Notes: generated by a model from the sequence alone, not told the origin. DNA of 64,000 nucleotides from Gimesia chilikensis (GCF_008329715.1 NZ_VTSR01000018.1:124001-188000); one strand, 5' to 3'. Numbered from the stretch's first letter, positions 54,050 through 63,934 are shown. Program-made: numbers and translations.

Positions 54050-55330
54050 ATGTTGGATTTGCAGTTCATCTGCGAGAATCAGGAAGCGATTCTTGAGAAT
54101 TGTCGTAATCGGGGAATTGAAGTCGATCTGGCACGGCTGACCGAACTGGATCAGCGTCGCCGGGAGCTGATTGTTCAAGGCGATCAGGTTCGTCAGGAAC
54201 AGAAATCGGTCTCTTCCCAGATTCCGAAAGCCGCAGACAACGATGAGAAGCAGTCTCTGATTGCCAAGGGCAAAGAGCTCCGCGAGCAGGTTTCTGCCAT
54301 CGATATCGAACTGCGGGAAGTCGAAACCGAACTGCGAACCGAACAGGCACGGGTACCCAACCTGGCCCACCCGGATGTCCCCATTGGTAAAGAGGATAAG
54401 GCGAACACCGTTGTGCGGTTGTGGGGTGAGAAGCCCGCCTTCGACTTTACTCCCCTGGATCACGTGGCCCTGGCTGAAAAACATGATCTGATCGATTTCG
54501 AAGCGGGTACGCGGGTGGCGGGACACGGCTTCTACTACCTGAAAAATGAAGCGGTTCTGCTGGAAATGGCCCTCTGCCAGTATGCCATGCAGAAGCTGGT
54601 GCAGGAAGGATTTATTCTGCACAGCACGCCGGACCTGGCGCGGAAAGAGATTCTGGAAGGGATTGGCTTTAATCCCCGCGGCGATGAAACCCAGATTTAC
54701 TCTGTCGAAAACACCGACCTCAGCCTGGTTGCGACTGCAGAGATTACTCTGGGGGGATCGCAAAAAGATCAGATTCTGGATCGGGAAACGTTACCCCGCA
54801 AAGTCGCCGGGCTGTCACACTGTTTCCGTACTGAAGCGGGCGCACACGGTAAAGCGACACGTGGTATCTATCGCGTGCACCAGTTTACCAAGGTCGAAAT
54901 GTTTGCTTTCACCGAGCCCACCAATGAAGCTTCTGACGAGATGCACGAAGAAATCGTGCGCATCGAGGAAGAGATCTTCCAGGGACTGGGCCTGCATTAT
55001 CGCGTGGTCGATACCTGCACCGGAGACCTGGGAGCACCCGCTTATCGTAAATACGACCTGGAAGCCTGGATGCCCGGTCGCGGCGATGCCGGCGACTACG
55101 GCGAAGTGACTTCCGCCTCTAACTGTACCGACTACCAGTCTCGCCGACTCGGGACCCGCTGTAAATCCAGTGGCCAGAAAGGGACCGAATACGTTCACAC
55201 GCTGAACGGGACCGCGGTTTCAATTGCCCGGGCGATTATCGCGGTACTGGAAAATAACCAACAGGCAGACGGCTCCATTCTGATTCCGGAAGTACTCCGT
55301 CCGTGGGTTGGAAAAGAGCGGATCGGTTAA
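54050..55330 (+). CDS. serS: seryl-tRNA synthetase
   Basis: 426 residues, normal. N-terminal tRNA-binding coiled coil (about 25-105, starting RLTELDQRRRELIVQGDQVR), then the class II core: TRGIYRVHQFTKVEMFAF (motif 2), EAWMPGRGDAGDYGEVTSAS (serine/ATP site) and motif 3 LNGTAVSIARAIIAVLENN. It charges tRNA-Ser and tRNA-Sec in the cytoplasm. Monocistronic by spacing, with a plausible promoter 80-110 bp upstream. Confidence 0.97.
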   Translation: MLDLQFICENQEAILENCRNRGIEVDLARLTELDQRRRELIVQGDQVRQEQKSVSSQIPKAADNDEKQSLIAKGKELREQVSAIDIELREVETELRTEQARVPNLAHPDVPIGKEDKANTVVRLWGEKPAFDFTPLDHVALAEKHDLIDFEAGTRVAGHGFYYLKNEAVLLEMALCQYAMQKLVQEGFILHSTPDLARKEILEGIGFNPRGDETQIYSVENTDLSLVATAEITLGGSQKDQILDRETLPRKVAGLSHCFRTEAGAHGKATRGIYRVHQFTKVEMFAFTEPTNEASDEMHEEIVRIEEEIFQGLGLHYRVVDTCTGDLGAPAYRKYDLEAWMPGRGDAGDYGEVTSASNCTDYQSRRLGTRCKSSGQKGTEYVHTLNGTAVSIARAIIAVLENNQQADGSILIPEVLRPWVGKERIG

Positions 55331-55638
55331 ATCTTCCACTTTGGAACAAACGCGGTCAGTTCAGAACTCGTAGTAAAGCAGGGTGACTTTGCAAACAGAC
55401 AAGGTCTCCCTGCAGAGGGGCGGACCTGATTTAGATCCTGATTATTACTGGATTTAGACCGATTTCGGGTTTATTTGTCAGGAATACAGGGTAAGTTAGA
55501 CCGAGTACATGATTCCATCCCCGGGCAGTATTGTCGTGCTGTCCGAACCGGTCTGGATCTGTACAGACCCGCCCCATCTGATCTCGGCGTGTGGTTAGCT
55601 GTTTGTTTCTATTCCCGTTTCAGATCCAGAGAATTTAC
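55331..55638. other. intergenic region after serS
   Basis: No gene supported. A GTG at 55591 opens the next frame 16 codons early (VSCLFLFPFQIQRIY), but the acidic N-terminus starting at GTG 55639 looks more natural. No clear terminator seen. Confidence 0.25.
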
Positions 55639-58600
55639 GTGAACGATCAACCAGACAAAGATTTGCCTGAAGACAATACTCCCGACGCTTCCGAGCACGC
55701 TGCTGATCAGAATCAGGGCCCCGAGGATTCGGAAGAAACACCCGCCGGGGAGGCTGGTCAGACTGATGTGGAAGAAGGTCTGCCCGAATGGGAACCATTG
55801 ACCCCGGAACTGGTCGAAGACGAAGCGATCCGGGGCGACTTCATGTTACGCTGGGCCGCGATTCTGCTCGCCTGTCTGTTTGCAGCGACCTATATCACCG
55901 ATACCCAGACCCTGGTGCATGTCAAAACGGGACAATACTTGGCCAGCCACGGCTTCTGGCCACCCGCGAACGATGTCTTCTCCTATACGGCCACCGATCG
56001 TCCCTGGCACAACAACGGCTGGTTGTTTGATCTGTCACTCTCCGCCGTCTATGGCGTCCTGGGAGGGGCTGGTTTAACGCTCCTGAAAGTCCTGTTACTT
56101 GGAGTGACGTTTTACTTCATTGTCCGGCAGAGTGAGCGGGAGATTTCCACCTGGTGGGGCTCGATACTCGCGGTGCTGGCTCTGATTGCCTGTTTTCCAC
56201 AACTCACGGTTACGCCCGAGATCATTACGATACTGGGCGTTGTGTTAACCCTGTATTTTCTATCGGCGTGGCAGAAGCAGAATTCTCCCCGCGCACTCTG
56301 GTCTCTGGTCCCGCTGTTTCTTGTCTGGGCTAATATGGATTCACGAGTGGTGCTGGGGATTGCACTGCTGTTGTTATATGCCCTGGGGGAAACCGTGGCA
56401 GCGATGCTGGATCGCTCAGTGCTCAACGATGATACCGATTACAAGGCCTTGTGGATGGTGCTGGGGGGTAGCCTTGTTGCGACGCTGTTGAATCCGACCG
56501 GCTGGCATTCTCTGTCGGCAGGGCTGAGTTATTACTCAGTCGATTATCCCATTATGCAGTCCATGTTCCAGGGACAGTTGCGACCGGAAGAACTGGGGTA
56601 TTTCCCGATGACCTCTCCCCAGTTCTGGAGCTCGCTGAATCATTATGCCGTCGCAGCGTTTATTCTGATGCTGCTGACACTGGTGAGTTTCGTGTTGAAT
56701 CAGTCGCGCATGAGCTGGGGGCAGTTGTTTGTCTTTGTGGGCTTCTGCGGATTCTCTGTCCTGGCCAGTCACGAACTGGTGGTCACAAGTGTGTTGTGTG
56801 CCATCTTTGCGAACCGTAACTTTCAGTTGTGGTATCGCGATAACTTCCGTCAGACTTACAGTGTCGAGACTTCGGAGCTGTTGTTTTCACGGGGCGGACG
56901 CGCTCTGACTGTGCTGACATTTTTCGCCCTGGCTTATCTGGTTGTCTGCGGACGTTTCCAGGGACAGGGAGTTACCCGGCACGCTATTGGTTTAGGGCTT
57001 AGCCCTTCACTCAGTCGGACGATTGACGGCTATCGTGCCGCCCTTGAAGAGTCTCTTGATGATCGTCCTTTCCATTTCGTGCTGGAGCAGGGCGACCTGT
57101 TGATCTGGCTGGATCAGAAATCCTTCGTCGATAATCGCCTGGCTCTGTTTACAGGAACCGGGGAATCCGACCTGATTGCCTTGCACGACACAACGCGCCG
57201 GGCGCTCCGCTCGGAGCGTAAGGAGCAGCAGGGAAGCGGTAAGCCTGAGATCTGGAAGGCCACTTTTAATCATTATCACGTGACCCACGTGTTGCCGCGA
57301 CTCTCGGGAATGAACCCGGACTACCGCACCTTCTTCGATTTACTGACCACGCCGGACTGGCAATTGACCAGCCTTAATGCGGCAACAGCCGTCTTTTATC
57401 GCACTGACACCGAAAATGAAAAGACCGTCGAATTCCTGGCATCCCATAAGCTGAATTTCAAAGAGCTCGCATTTCAGCAACAGAAAGACTTTCCTGAAAT
57501 TCGCAGTGACTGGGCACGTCCGCAGTCGATTTACAGTCGCTACCTGTTGCCTCAGACAGTCAGTCTGGAGAACGATGTGCAGACCGCACGTCATTATCTG
57601 GGACTCATGTCGCAGGCAGGTGGGAACCATGAATTAACCTCCAGCTTTGCGATTCTGGCGATTCAAAAGGCCAATCGTGGGTTGATCGAAAATCCAAACA
57701 GTGCAGAAGCCTACCGCATCCTGGGAAGTGCCTACAGTTATCTGGCACGACTGGAAGCACAACTGCTGATTCCCCCCGGCGCCAATGGTCAGCAACGACA
57801 GCAGGTCGGAATCGACCGCATGCGTTACTTCCAGATCCTGCATGCCTACCACCAGTCATTGATTATTGAACCCGACTTTGCCCCCACTCATATGCTGCTG
57901 TTTGAGATCTATTCCAATATGCGGAAAGTCGATCTCGCGCATCGGGAACTGAAAGCCTACCTGGAAATGGTAGAAGGTCAGGAACAGATGGACGACGAAG
58001 CCTTTGCCCGTCTGCGTGCCTACTCAGAACACGTTGAGAAACTGCAGGGGCAGATCAATCAGGTTTCTGAGGAACTGGCGCAGCTGGAAGAAAAAGGCGG
58101 CGATCGGCTGCAACTGGCGAGCCAGGCTTACCAGAATGGTTTTGTCCTGCTGGCACAACATTACCTGGATGACCCGGTCTATGTGAAGCAGAATCCCCTC
58201 GCTCAGAATCTGCAGGCGACGATTCTGATGGAAGTCGGTCAGTCTGAAGCAGCCGCGAATCAGGTATCGCAGTTACAGCGTGATGCACAGAATCAGCCAC
58301 AGATTCCCTGGCGGGCACAAGCCGCATTCACCAGTCTGGGGAATGGAAACTACCGTGGATGCTTTGATCTCTGGCGACAGGAGATTCGAGAGCACGAAGA
58401 GGCCCGGATTGCAGGTGTGTTGCAGACACTGCCTCTGGTTCAGCCTCCCACCAACAGCTTCTGGCCCACTCAGCATGCGGTTTCGGTCATCAACTATCTG
58501 TATGGACTGGCCCAGCAGCAGACGCCGTTGAAGTTGAACATGGCCCGCTGTGAAATTGAAGCGGGTCAACCGGAGCAGGCCACGGCCCTGTTACAGGAGA

Positions 58601-58755
58601 TCATTGATGACGCGCCGGACACGCCGTATCGACCCATGATCCGCTTTTACCTGTATCAACTGACGGGGACGTTGATTCCGGAACAACCGGAAGCACCGGC
58701 GGGGCAGACGGAGCCAGAGGAAGTTGAACTACCCCTCGTAGCTCCGAAACCCTGA
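55639..58755 (+). CDS. polytopic membrane protein with TPR-like tail
   Basis: About 1038 residues from GTG 55639. An acidic N-terminus (~1-70) precedes about ten membrane helices (70-460). The first exported loop reads ASHGFWPPANDVFSYTATDR then PWHNNGWLFDL, the pattern of a GT-C-like family of planctomycete membrane proteins, though no certain catalytic residue can be named. The soluble C-terminal half (~470-1038) has TPR-like helices (NSAEAYRILGSAYSYLARLE; VDLAHRELKAYLEMV) and a Pro/Glu-rich end. It resembles in layout the 29955-32489 protein. Possibly a glycosyltransferase or polymer-assembly protein. Convergent with the ABM gene, 6 bp between stops. Confidence 0.65.
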   Translation: MNDQPDKDLPEDNTPDASEHAADQNQGPEDSEETPAGEAGQTDVEEGLPEWEPLTPELVEDEAIRGDFMLRWAAILLACLFAATYITDTQTLVHVKTGQYLASHGFWPPANDVFSYTATDRPWHNNGWLFDLSLSAVYGVLGGAGLTLLKVLLLGVTFYFIVRQSEREISTWWGSILAVLALIACFPQLTVTPEIITILGVVLTLYFLSAWQKQNSPRALWSLVPLFLVWANMDSRVVLGIALLLLYALGETVAAMLDRSVLNDDTDYKALWMVLGGSLVATLLNPTGWHSLSAGLSYYSVDYPIMQSMFQGQLRPEELGYFPMTSPQFWSSLNHYAVAAFILMLLTLVSFVLNQSRMSWGQLFVFVGFCGFSVLASHELVVTSVLCAIFANRNFQLWYRDNFRQTYSVETSELLFSRGGRALTVLTFFALAYLVVCGRFQGQGVTRHAIGLGLSPSLSRTIDGYRAALEESLDDRPFHFVLEQGDLLIWLDQKSFVDNRLALFTGTGESDLIALHDTTRRALRSERKEQQGSGKPEIWKATFNHYHVTHVLPRLSGMNPDYRTFFDLLTTPDWQLTSLNAATAVFYRTDTENEKTVEFLASHKLNFKELAFQQQKDFPEIRSDWARPQSIYSRYLLPQTVSLENDVQTARHYLGLMSQAGGNHELTSSFAILAIQKANRGLIENPNSAEAYRILGSAYSYLARLEAQLLIPPGANGQQRQQVGIDRMRYFQILHAYHQSLIIEPDFAPTHMLLFEIYSNMRKVDLAHRELKAYLEMVEGQEQMDDEAFARLRAYSEHVEKLQGQINQVSEELAQLEEKGGDRLQLASQAYQNGFVLLAQHYLDDPVYVKQNPLAQNLQATILMEVGQSEAAANQVSQLQRDAQNQPQIPWRAQAAFTSLGNGNYRGCFDLWRQEIREHEEARIAGVLQTLPLVQPPTNSFWPTQHAVSVINYLYGLAQQQTPLKLNMARCEIEAGQPEQATALLQEIIDDAPDTPYRPMIRFYLYQLTGTLIPEQPEAPAGQTEPEEVELPLVAPKP

Positions 58756-58761
58756 GTCTGA

Positions 58762-59070
58762 TTAAGCCGGCTTCAAGACTTTGATCGTGGTCCCTTTGAC
58801 AAGGTCTGCGACCTGTTCGCGGTAGGTCAGCATGTGGGGAGCGGCGAGGTGTGCCTTGAGGGCATCAACGCTTTCCCATTTCTCCATGACGGTCACAATC
58901 TGGCTGCCGTTCTTCACCTGAACCGGGATGTCGGTATCTTCATCCACGGCCGGTCCGTATTCGATGCAACCATCTTCCGCGTGAACCAGGGGAACCAGGT
59001 TGTGGAAGGCTTCCAGGAAGGCGGCCTGTTTGCCTTCCGCGATTTCGATATCTGCGATCACAAAAATCAT
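58762..59070 (-). CDS. ABM-family (putative quinol monooxygenase) protein
   Basis: 102 residues, a single ferredoxin-like ABM domain: MIFVIADIEIAEGKQAAFLE, CIEYGPAVDEDTDIPV, and VMEKWESVDALKAHLAAPHM, which match YgiN-type proteins. These are small dimeric cytoplasmic enzymes or heme/quinone-related proteins. Third gene after the TPPII-like protease and thioesterase; 21 bp from the latter, so co-transcribed. Confidence 0.82.
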   Translation of the reverse strand: MIFVIADIEIAEGKQAAFLEAFHNLVPLVHAEDGCIEYGPAVDEDTDIPVQVKNGSQIVTVMEKWESVDALKAHLAAPHMLTYREQVADLVKGTTIKVLKPA

Positions 59071-59091
59071 GTTACTGCTTTCTGGAGGGAG

Positions 59092-59487
59092 TTAGTTTTT
59101 TCGTAAGCGTTTTGCCAACTGGCTCAAACGTACGATGCGGCGGGAATGCAGGCCGCTGGCGATCTTGTCACCACCTGCAAACGCTTCTACATTGAAGCGA
59201 TACACCGGACCGTCCTGATAGATGAGCCGTGCGGTGCACTGCACCTGCTTGCCTGGTGGAGTGGGAGCCAGATGCTCGATATCCACATGGGTGCCGACGC
59301 TCAAAAAGTCCGCTTCCAGCCAAGGCTCCAGAAATTGTAACGCAGCCTGCTCCAGAAACCAAATCAGCGACGGGGTGGAGAGTACGGAAATTTCTGTATC
59401 TCCACCGCCGAAGGTGATCGTCAATTCGGGAGTGACTTCAAAGGTGATTGACTTGCTCTCACCGATTTTGGGACGCTGCCCCTGCAT
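59092..59487 (-). CDS. hotdog-fold thioesterase (fluoroacetyl-CoA thioesterase-like)
   Basis: 131 residues, hotdog fold. The N-terminal half contains LSTPSLIWFLEQAALQFLEP, with the Thr and Glu seen in FlK-like thioesterases, then VGTHVDIEHLAPTPPGKQVQ, containing the catalytic-type His. It would hydrolyse an acyl-CoA. Lies between the giant protease and the ABM gene on the same strand with short gaps (43 and 21 bp). Confidence 0.8.
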   Translation of the reverse strand: MQGQRPKIGESKSITFEVTPELTITFGGGDTEISVLSTPSLIWFLEQAALQFLEPWLEADFLSVGTHVDIEHLAPTPPGKQVQCTARLIYQDGPVYRFNVEAFAGGDKIASGLHSRRIVRLSQLAKRLRKN

Positions 59488-59529
59488 GCTGCTGCCTGTC
59501 TTTCTCGATTCTCATTTTGGTTCAGCAGA

Positions 59530-62500
59530 CTACTGCGAGATTTCAATCGGTATGTAATCTGAGATCCGATCATCACTGGTCGAAACACTGATATAAGAAC
59601 GAATGATCTGTTTCGCCAGAGTCGATTTGACATCCGGGGTTACTGTCACAGGCAGGGTCACTTTGATCTTGGAGATACCATTGATTTTGGTAGGAATCTC
59701 CAGTGTTGCCTGTGAGGAACTGCTGGGATCCGTTTTGGCAGCAGAGGCATCAATCAGTTTCTGGGGACCTGTGACCTTGAGGATGTAAACATCAGGGCGT
59801 CCGACAGTCAGGATGTTGAGATTGATCGAGCCTTCCATTTTGACAGGGATACTCGGGAAGAGTGCTTCCAGGGTAATGGTGCCCTGGCTGTCCTTTAATC
59901 CTTCGTCGTAGGGAACCGTGAAGTAGGTATCCACGGCGGCATACAGCGTTTCGTAGGGTTTGCCCGGTTCGGGACGGGGAATATTGTTGAAGGATTTTCC
60001 GCGTCCGTAGAACGAACCTTTGTGGGCTTCGACCAGTTTCCCGTCCGCACCTTTCTTATACAGTCGGTGATCGATACGGCCACTGAAGCCCTTTGTTTTT
60101 TTGTCGTCGGAGGGGAAGGTCAGCCGCACCGTTGTGGTCTGGCTCTCACCGCTCTCCGGTCTCCACTCGGGAATGTCCAGTTTACGGAACGTACGGTAGT
60201 TGGCCATGATCGGAAAATGATCTTGGGGAACGACACGGGTCAGGCTGCCCAGGCTGGCGGACATGCTGCGTACCTGATTGGACGAGTTGGAGTAGGTAAT
60301 CAGTTTCTCTGATTCTTTGCCGGAATCGACGGTCGACAGAGAGAGTTCGTCGGACGAGGCGCGGAAGCGTTGTGCTTCGATGAGCAGATCGTATTTGGAT
60401 TCGTTCAACCAGTTACCACTGAAGGTACTCACGAGCACCTCGTGGATGCCTTCTTCTTTGGTTGAGACCGTCAGGGTGGCGTTAGAACGGTCTCCCCCCA
60501 GCTGCGAGGTCTGTTGAATCACACGGTAGCCGATCTCGTCTCCATCCGGATTGAATACGCTGACGAGCAGACGACCTGAGCTGTTGGCTTCAAAACCCAG
60601 CATGACGGTCAGACTGCTGTCCCGGCGGGTGACTGCAATCGGGTAGCGGTGGTAGGCACCTGCAGTAATGGTTTTCTGAGGAACGACAAAGGCTGCCTGG
60701 CGATCGGAGTCACGCAGGCCCAGTCCGGGCAGGCTGACTTCGGTTTCGAGGTCCGAGAGTTCGATCGGTTTATGTACTACATCCAGGAAGCTGAATTCCC
60801 GTTCGCCATGCTGAGTGACGGTGTAGTAAGCCAGGTAGGTTTTTCCACGCTCCATCAGGTGGCGTTTACGGGTACTGTAGAAAAATGATTTGCTGCTGTT
60901 GGAAAGGACCAGGGTGATCTGGTTCCCCAGTGCCTCTTCCTTACCAGGCAGGGCAATTGAGAACGGGATTTTTTCTTTGTCCTTTTTGACATCCAGAGTC
61001 ACGACGGAACCGTCGGTATCCTGGATTTCAACTTTTTCCAGCTTCACGATGGCGGGAGTGTTCTTCAGTAACAGGCTTCCCTGGTCGGAAACTTCCCCGT
61101 CAATATTCAGGTCCAGGTCGACCCGCTTGTGAGCGGCGATGTTATTGGCCCGGTCGTACAGACGGTTGAATTTGGAATAATGATTGATACTGAATTCCGC
61201 AGACTGTTTCTTGGGATCCAGGGTCTCTTTCGCCAGTCGCAGGAATTCGGTATAGGCTTTGTCGATATCGATCAAACCCGCTCCCTGTTGAGCGTAAGTA
61301 AACCCGGACATCCGCTGTGCTGTATTTTCCAGTGCGATACGCATACTCAACGCAAGCGAAGTCAGGGAATAGCGACTGTCAGACGATTTCTTACGGATAG
61401 ACTCAATTTTCTTCTGTTGTCGTTCCAACACCTCCGCATATTCTTTGTCAGCTTTAATCAGGGAGAGCATGGCTGCAGCGGCACCGGCGGCAATGGGAGA
61501 CGACATACTGGTCCCGTTAAACATGCTGGAACCATCCGAGTTCAACGGTGTCGAAGACAGGGCTGAACCAGGGGCTACGACGTTAGGTCGCATTTCACCT
61601 GTGTAGGAAGGTCCTAACGAGGAAAAGTAAAGCAGACCGTGTTCCGGGGCTTTGACCCCTTCGGCCAGGCGGTAGTGTTCCATCAGAGTATTAGCCGACA
61701 CATGGGCGCCGACAAAGACTGCAGGGCTGGAGCCTCCCAGCCCGTTAATCGTACGATAGCCGGGGCCATCATTCGAGGCGGATACAAAGAAGGTGGTTCC
61801 GAATTTCGCCGAGAGGTCCTGCAACAGGATGCTCAAGGGACGTTTCAGATAACCTTCATGACTACCCAGGGAAATGTTGACCACGTCGGGGACATACCCT
61901 TGTGGATTAAAGAAGGCCGAGATGATGCCCCGCAGGATTGCCTGGTCGGTACAACTGCGTCCCGAACAGACCTTGATTGCCATCAGTTCTGCTTTCGGGG
62001 CGGCTCCTTCGATCTGGAGTCCACTACCGGCAACAATACCGGCCACATGGGTTCCGTGTGACTGTTGATCGAAGGCCACGGTGATTTCGGTGATCTGCTT
62101 TTTGGAATCAGGACGGAATAACAGCGGATAGGCGATCCGTTTCGTACGTGACGGAAATTCCAGCATGCTCTGATAAGGGACTTTCAACCCGTCTTTCTGC
62201 ATTTTACGGGCTGTGTTGAAATCGATAATTGCTGTTTTTGCTTCTTCACCAGTGAATTTGCCGTCCATGTCCACGTCGACGAACGCCAGTGCGTACTCTT
62301 TGGGAAGGTCATGAATCGTCGGATCCGGCTTACGGGCGACTGCGGGGGCTTCGGGATCTTTGGCTCGTTTTTCTGCTTCTGCCTTCTTTTCCTCTTCGAT
62401 TTTTTTCAGGATCGGGTTAGGAATCATCCCGACCGCAACCAGAAGTTTGTCATCCTTGGTGCCGTTTCGGTTGATATCAACCCCTTCACGACCCAGGGTT

Positions 62501-63258
62501 GTCCAGAGGTCTCCCTGCTGAAAACCGAGTTTCTTTTCATCGATATAACCGAAGAAGACCGTTTCGTTTTCTTTGATCAGTTCCGGCAGGGCGACAAATT
62601 TCCGATCTTCAATTTCGATTTTGCCATCCAGTTGACGAACGCGGGTCAGGGGAGAACGACCTTCGCGGGTGGCATCATCCCAGAAGATCACGCGATCCTG
62701 AAAGACGGGGTGGCTTGTATCGATACCGGTATCAATGATCGCCACAATCGTACCCTCGCCCAGACCTTTACCGGCGACGCGTTTCCGCAGTGCGGGGACT
62801 TTGATGTCGTCCAGCGGGACGTAGAGGGAATCGAAGTCGGCTTCAGGGACATCCTGCAGTTCAGGAACTTTTGGCTGTTCCGGCGTTGGTTCCAGTACAC
62901 CCTGAGGTGTGTTTTTGTGAGGCAGAATCTCTTCCATAACTCCTGAGGGGAGCTTCAGAGAATCAATAAACTTCTTGTCGTTCAATTTGCTCGGGGGGAG
63001 GTTGACCACCAGGAAGGGGATATCATTACCGATTCCCAGGTTTGGGTCGTAGACAATTTTTCCACCCGCTTTCTTGACCAGATCCGCGGTGCGTCGGACG
63101 TCGTTTACCCGCAGCAGCACGGTCAACTCCGGCGAGCAGTCGCAGAGTTCTTCTTTCAACTGGGCGTCAGCCGGGGCAGCAAACTGGTTGAAACCAGCGG
63201 CCATGATGGTCAGGATCAGGGTGTATTTCGACAATCGAGATAAATTGAAAAAGTTCAT
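59530..63258 (-). CDS. giant secreted subtilase (S8), tripeptidyl-peptidase II-like
   Basis: 1242 residues. A Sec signal (about 1-32, APADAQ), an I9-like region (~40-115), then the S8 domain: Asp176 (VAIIDTGIDTSHP), His401 (SHGTHVAGIVAGSG), oxyanion Asn496 (FVSASNDGPG) and Ser584 (NGTSMSSPIAAGAA). The D-H gap of 225 residues and H-S gap of 183 are the spacings of tripeptidyl-peptidase II, as is the total length (~1250); ordinary subtilisins have a much shorter D-H gap. The insert contains DVDMDGKFTG, a possible Ca2+ loop. A beta-rich C-terminal ~600 residues follow. TPPII removes tripeptides and forms giant spindles in eukaryotic cytosol; here an export signal suggests a periplasmic version. 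Heads the operon with the thioesterase and ABM genes. Confidence 0.85.
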   Translation of the reverse strand: MNFFNLSRLSKYTLILTIMAAGFNQFAAPADAQLKEELCDCSPELTVLLRVNDVRRTADLVKKAGGKIVYDPNLGIGNDIPFLVVNLPPSKLNDKKFIDSLKLPSGVMEEILPHKNTPQGVLEPTPEQPKVPELQDVPEADFDSLYVPLDDIKVPALRKRVAGKGLGEGTIVAIIDTGIDTSHPVFQDRVIFWDDATREGRSPLTRVRQLDGKIEIEDRKFVALPELIKENETVFFGYIDEKKLGFQQGDLWTTLGREGVDINRNGTKDDKLLVAVGMIPNPILKKIEEEKKAEAEKRAKDPEAPAVARKPDPTIHDLPKEYALAFVDVDMDGKFTGEEAKTAIIDFNTARKMQKDGLKVPYQSMLEFPSRTKRIAYPLLFRPDSKKQITEITVAFDQQSHGTHVAGIVAGSGLQIEGAAPKAELMAIKVCSGRSCTDQAILRGIISAFFNPQGYVPDVVNISLGSHEGYLKRPLSILLQDLSAKFGTTFFVSASNDGPGYRTINGLGGSSPAVFVGAHVSANTLMEHYRLAEGVKAPEHGLLYFSSLGPSYTGEMRPNVVAPGSALSSTPLNSDGSSMFNGTSMSSPIAAGAAAAMLSLIKADKEYAEVLERQQKKIESIRKKSSDSRYSLTSLALSMRIALENTAQRMSGFTYAQQGAGLIDIDKAYTEFLRLAKETLDPKKQSAEFSINHYSKFNRLYDRANNIAAHKRVDLDLNIDGEVSDQGSLLLKNTPAIVKLEKVEIQDTDGSVVTLDVKKDKEKIPFSIALPGKEEALGNQITLVLSNSSKSFFYSTRKRHLMERGKTYLAYYTVTQHGEREFSFLDVVHKPIELSDLETEVSLPGLGLRDSDRQAAFVVPQKTITAGAYHRYPIAVTRRDSSLTVMLGFEANSSGRLLVSVFNPDGDEIGYRVIQQTSQLGGDRSNATLTVSTKEEGIHEVLVSTFSGNWLNESKYDLLIEAQRFRASSDELSLSTVDSGKESEKLITYSNSSNQVRSMSASLGSLTRVVPQDHFPIMANYRTFRKLDIPEWRPESGESQTTTVRLTFPSDDKKTKGFSGRIDHRLYKKGADGKLVEAHKGSFYGRGKSFNNIPRPEPGKPYETLYAAVDTYFTVPYDEGLKDSQGTITLEALFPSIPVKMEGSINLNILTVGRPDVYILKVTGPQKLIDASAAKTDPSSSSQATLEIPTKINGISKIKVTLPVTVTPDVKSTLAKQIIRSYISVSTSDDRISDYIPIEISQ

Positions 63259-63628
63259 CCGTCCCTCAAGCTTTCGAGCATCAGGACACTAGGTCCTGTA
63301 AAATGATTATGTTTTGGAATTCAGCAGGCAGGTGGGTCGTGTCGAGTTATCGGGCTCCTGGATCACACTTAATTAAGCATGATCGTTAAGCTTTCTCTAT
63401 AAGACCACACTTTAATATAGGTTACATTTTGTTGAAGTTATTCATATTCTCACATGATGAGAGGTGAATGTGAATACCACAGACCGAGGAAAATGTGATT
63501 TAATCATGACTCGCAAAGCACTTAGGGTTAAATTCTGAACTTTATTACCCTGCGGGGGCTTCCCTGAATTCAGATAAATTTGTCAAGAAATAATTGACAA
63601 ATCGAATCGGGTAAAATACCTTTTATGC
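63259..63628. promoter_or_regulatory. divergent regulatory region with 9-bp inverted repeat
   Basis: No gene seen. AT-rich. A perfect inverted repeat ATTTGTCAA-N7-TTGACAAAT lies at 63578-63602, ~27-50 bp before the small downstream gene, a good operator candidate. TAAAAT at 63612-63617 could be a -10. Another partial inverted repeat surrounds CTCA-CATGA-TGAG near 63455. Confidence 0.45.
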
Positions 63629-63934
63629 ATGTTTCAGACTGCCCGCCACGCCCTGATGTTTCTCTGCTGTGCCATTGTTGCACTCGACATCGTATTGTTT
63701 CTGGGCGGACCTGCTCTTGTGCAGTCTGAAGGTGAGAATCAGGACTGGTTCTTCTCTGAATTTGAGTTTGAAGAAAACGAAGAATCCGGTGAAGAAGAAC
63801 CGCTGATCCAGGATGTGGAACTGCTTGTCGAAGTTTCCCACTTGAGCTCACCCCTCTTTGATGTTGAATTTCATATCAACGAATCCGATCGAGACGAAAC
63901 CCATGTTTCTCGGGGGCCGCCAGCGCTTAGCTGA
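63629..63934 (+). CDS. small acidic exported or membrane protein, unknown
   Basis: 101 residues: a hydrophobic segment (about 8-30, ALMFLCCAIVALDIVLFLGG) that may be a signal peptide or anchor, then a very acidic stretch (FEFEENEESGEEEPL) and a short tail. No domain recognised. There is no clear Shine-Dalgarno before ATG 63629, and the -10-like TAAAAT sits only ~12 nt away, so the message could be nearly leaderless. Divergent from the protease gene. Credible but unproven. Confidence 0.5.
   Translation: MFQTARHALMFLCCAIVALDIVLFLGGPALVQSEGENQDWFFSEFEFEENEESGEEEPLIQDVELLVEVSHLSSPLFDVEFHINESDRDETHVSRGPPALS

Noticed and set aside
63594..63617. TTGACA ... TAAAAT as a -35/-10 pair
   Set aside because: Spacer of only 12 bp, too short for a sigma70-type promoter; TTGACA is better explained as an arm of the inverted repeat.
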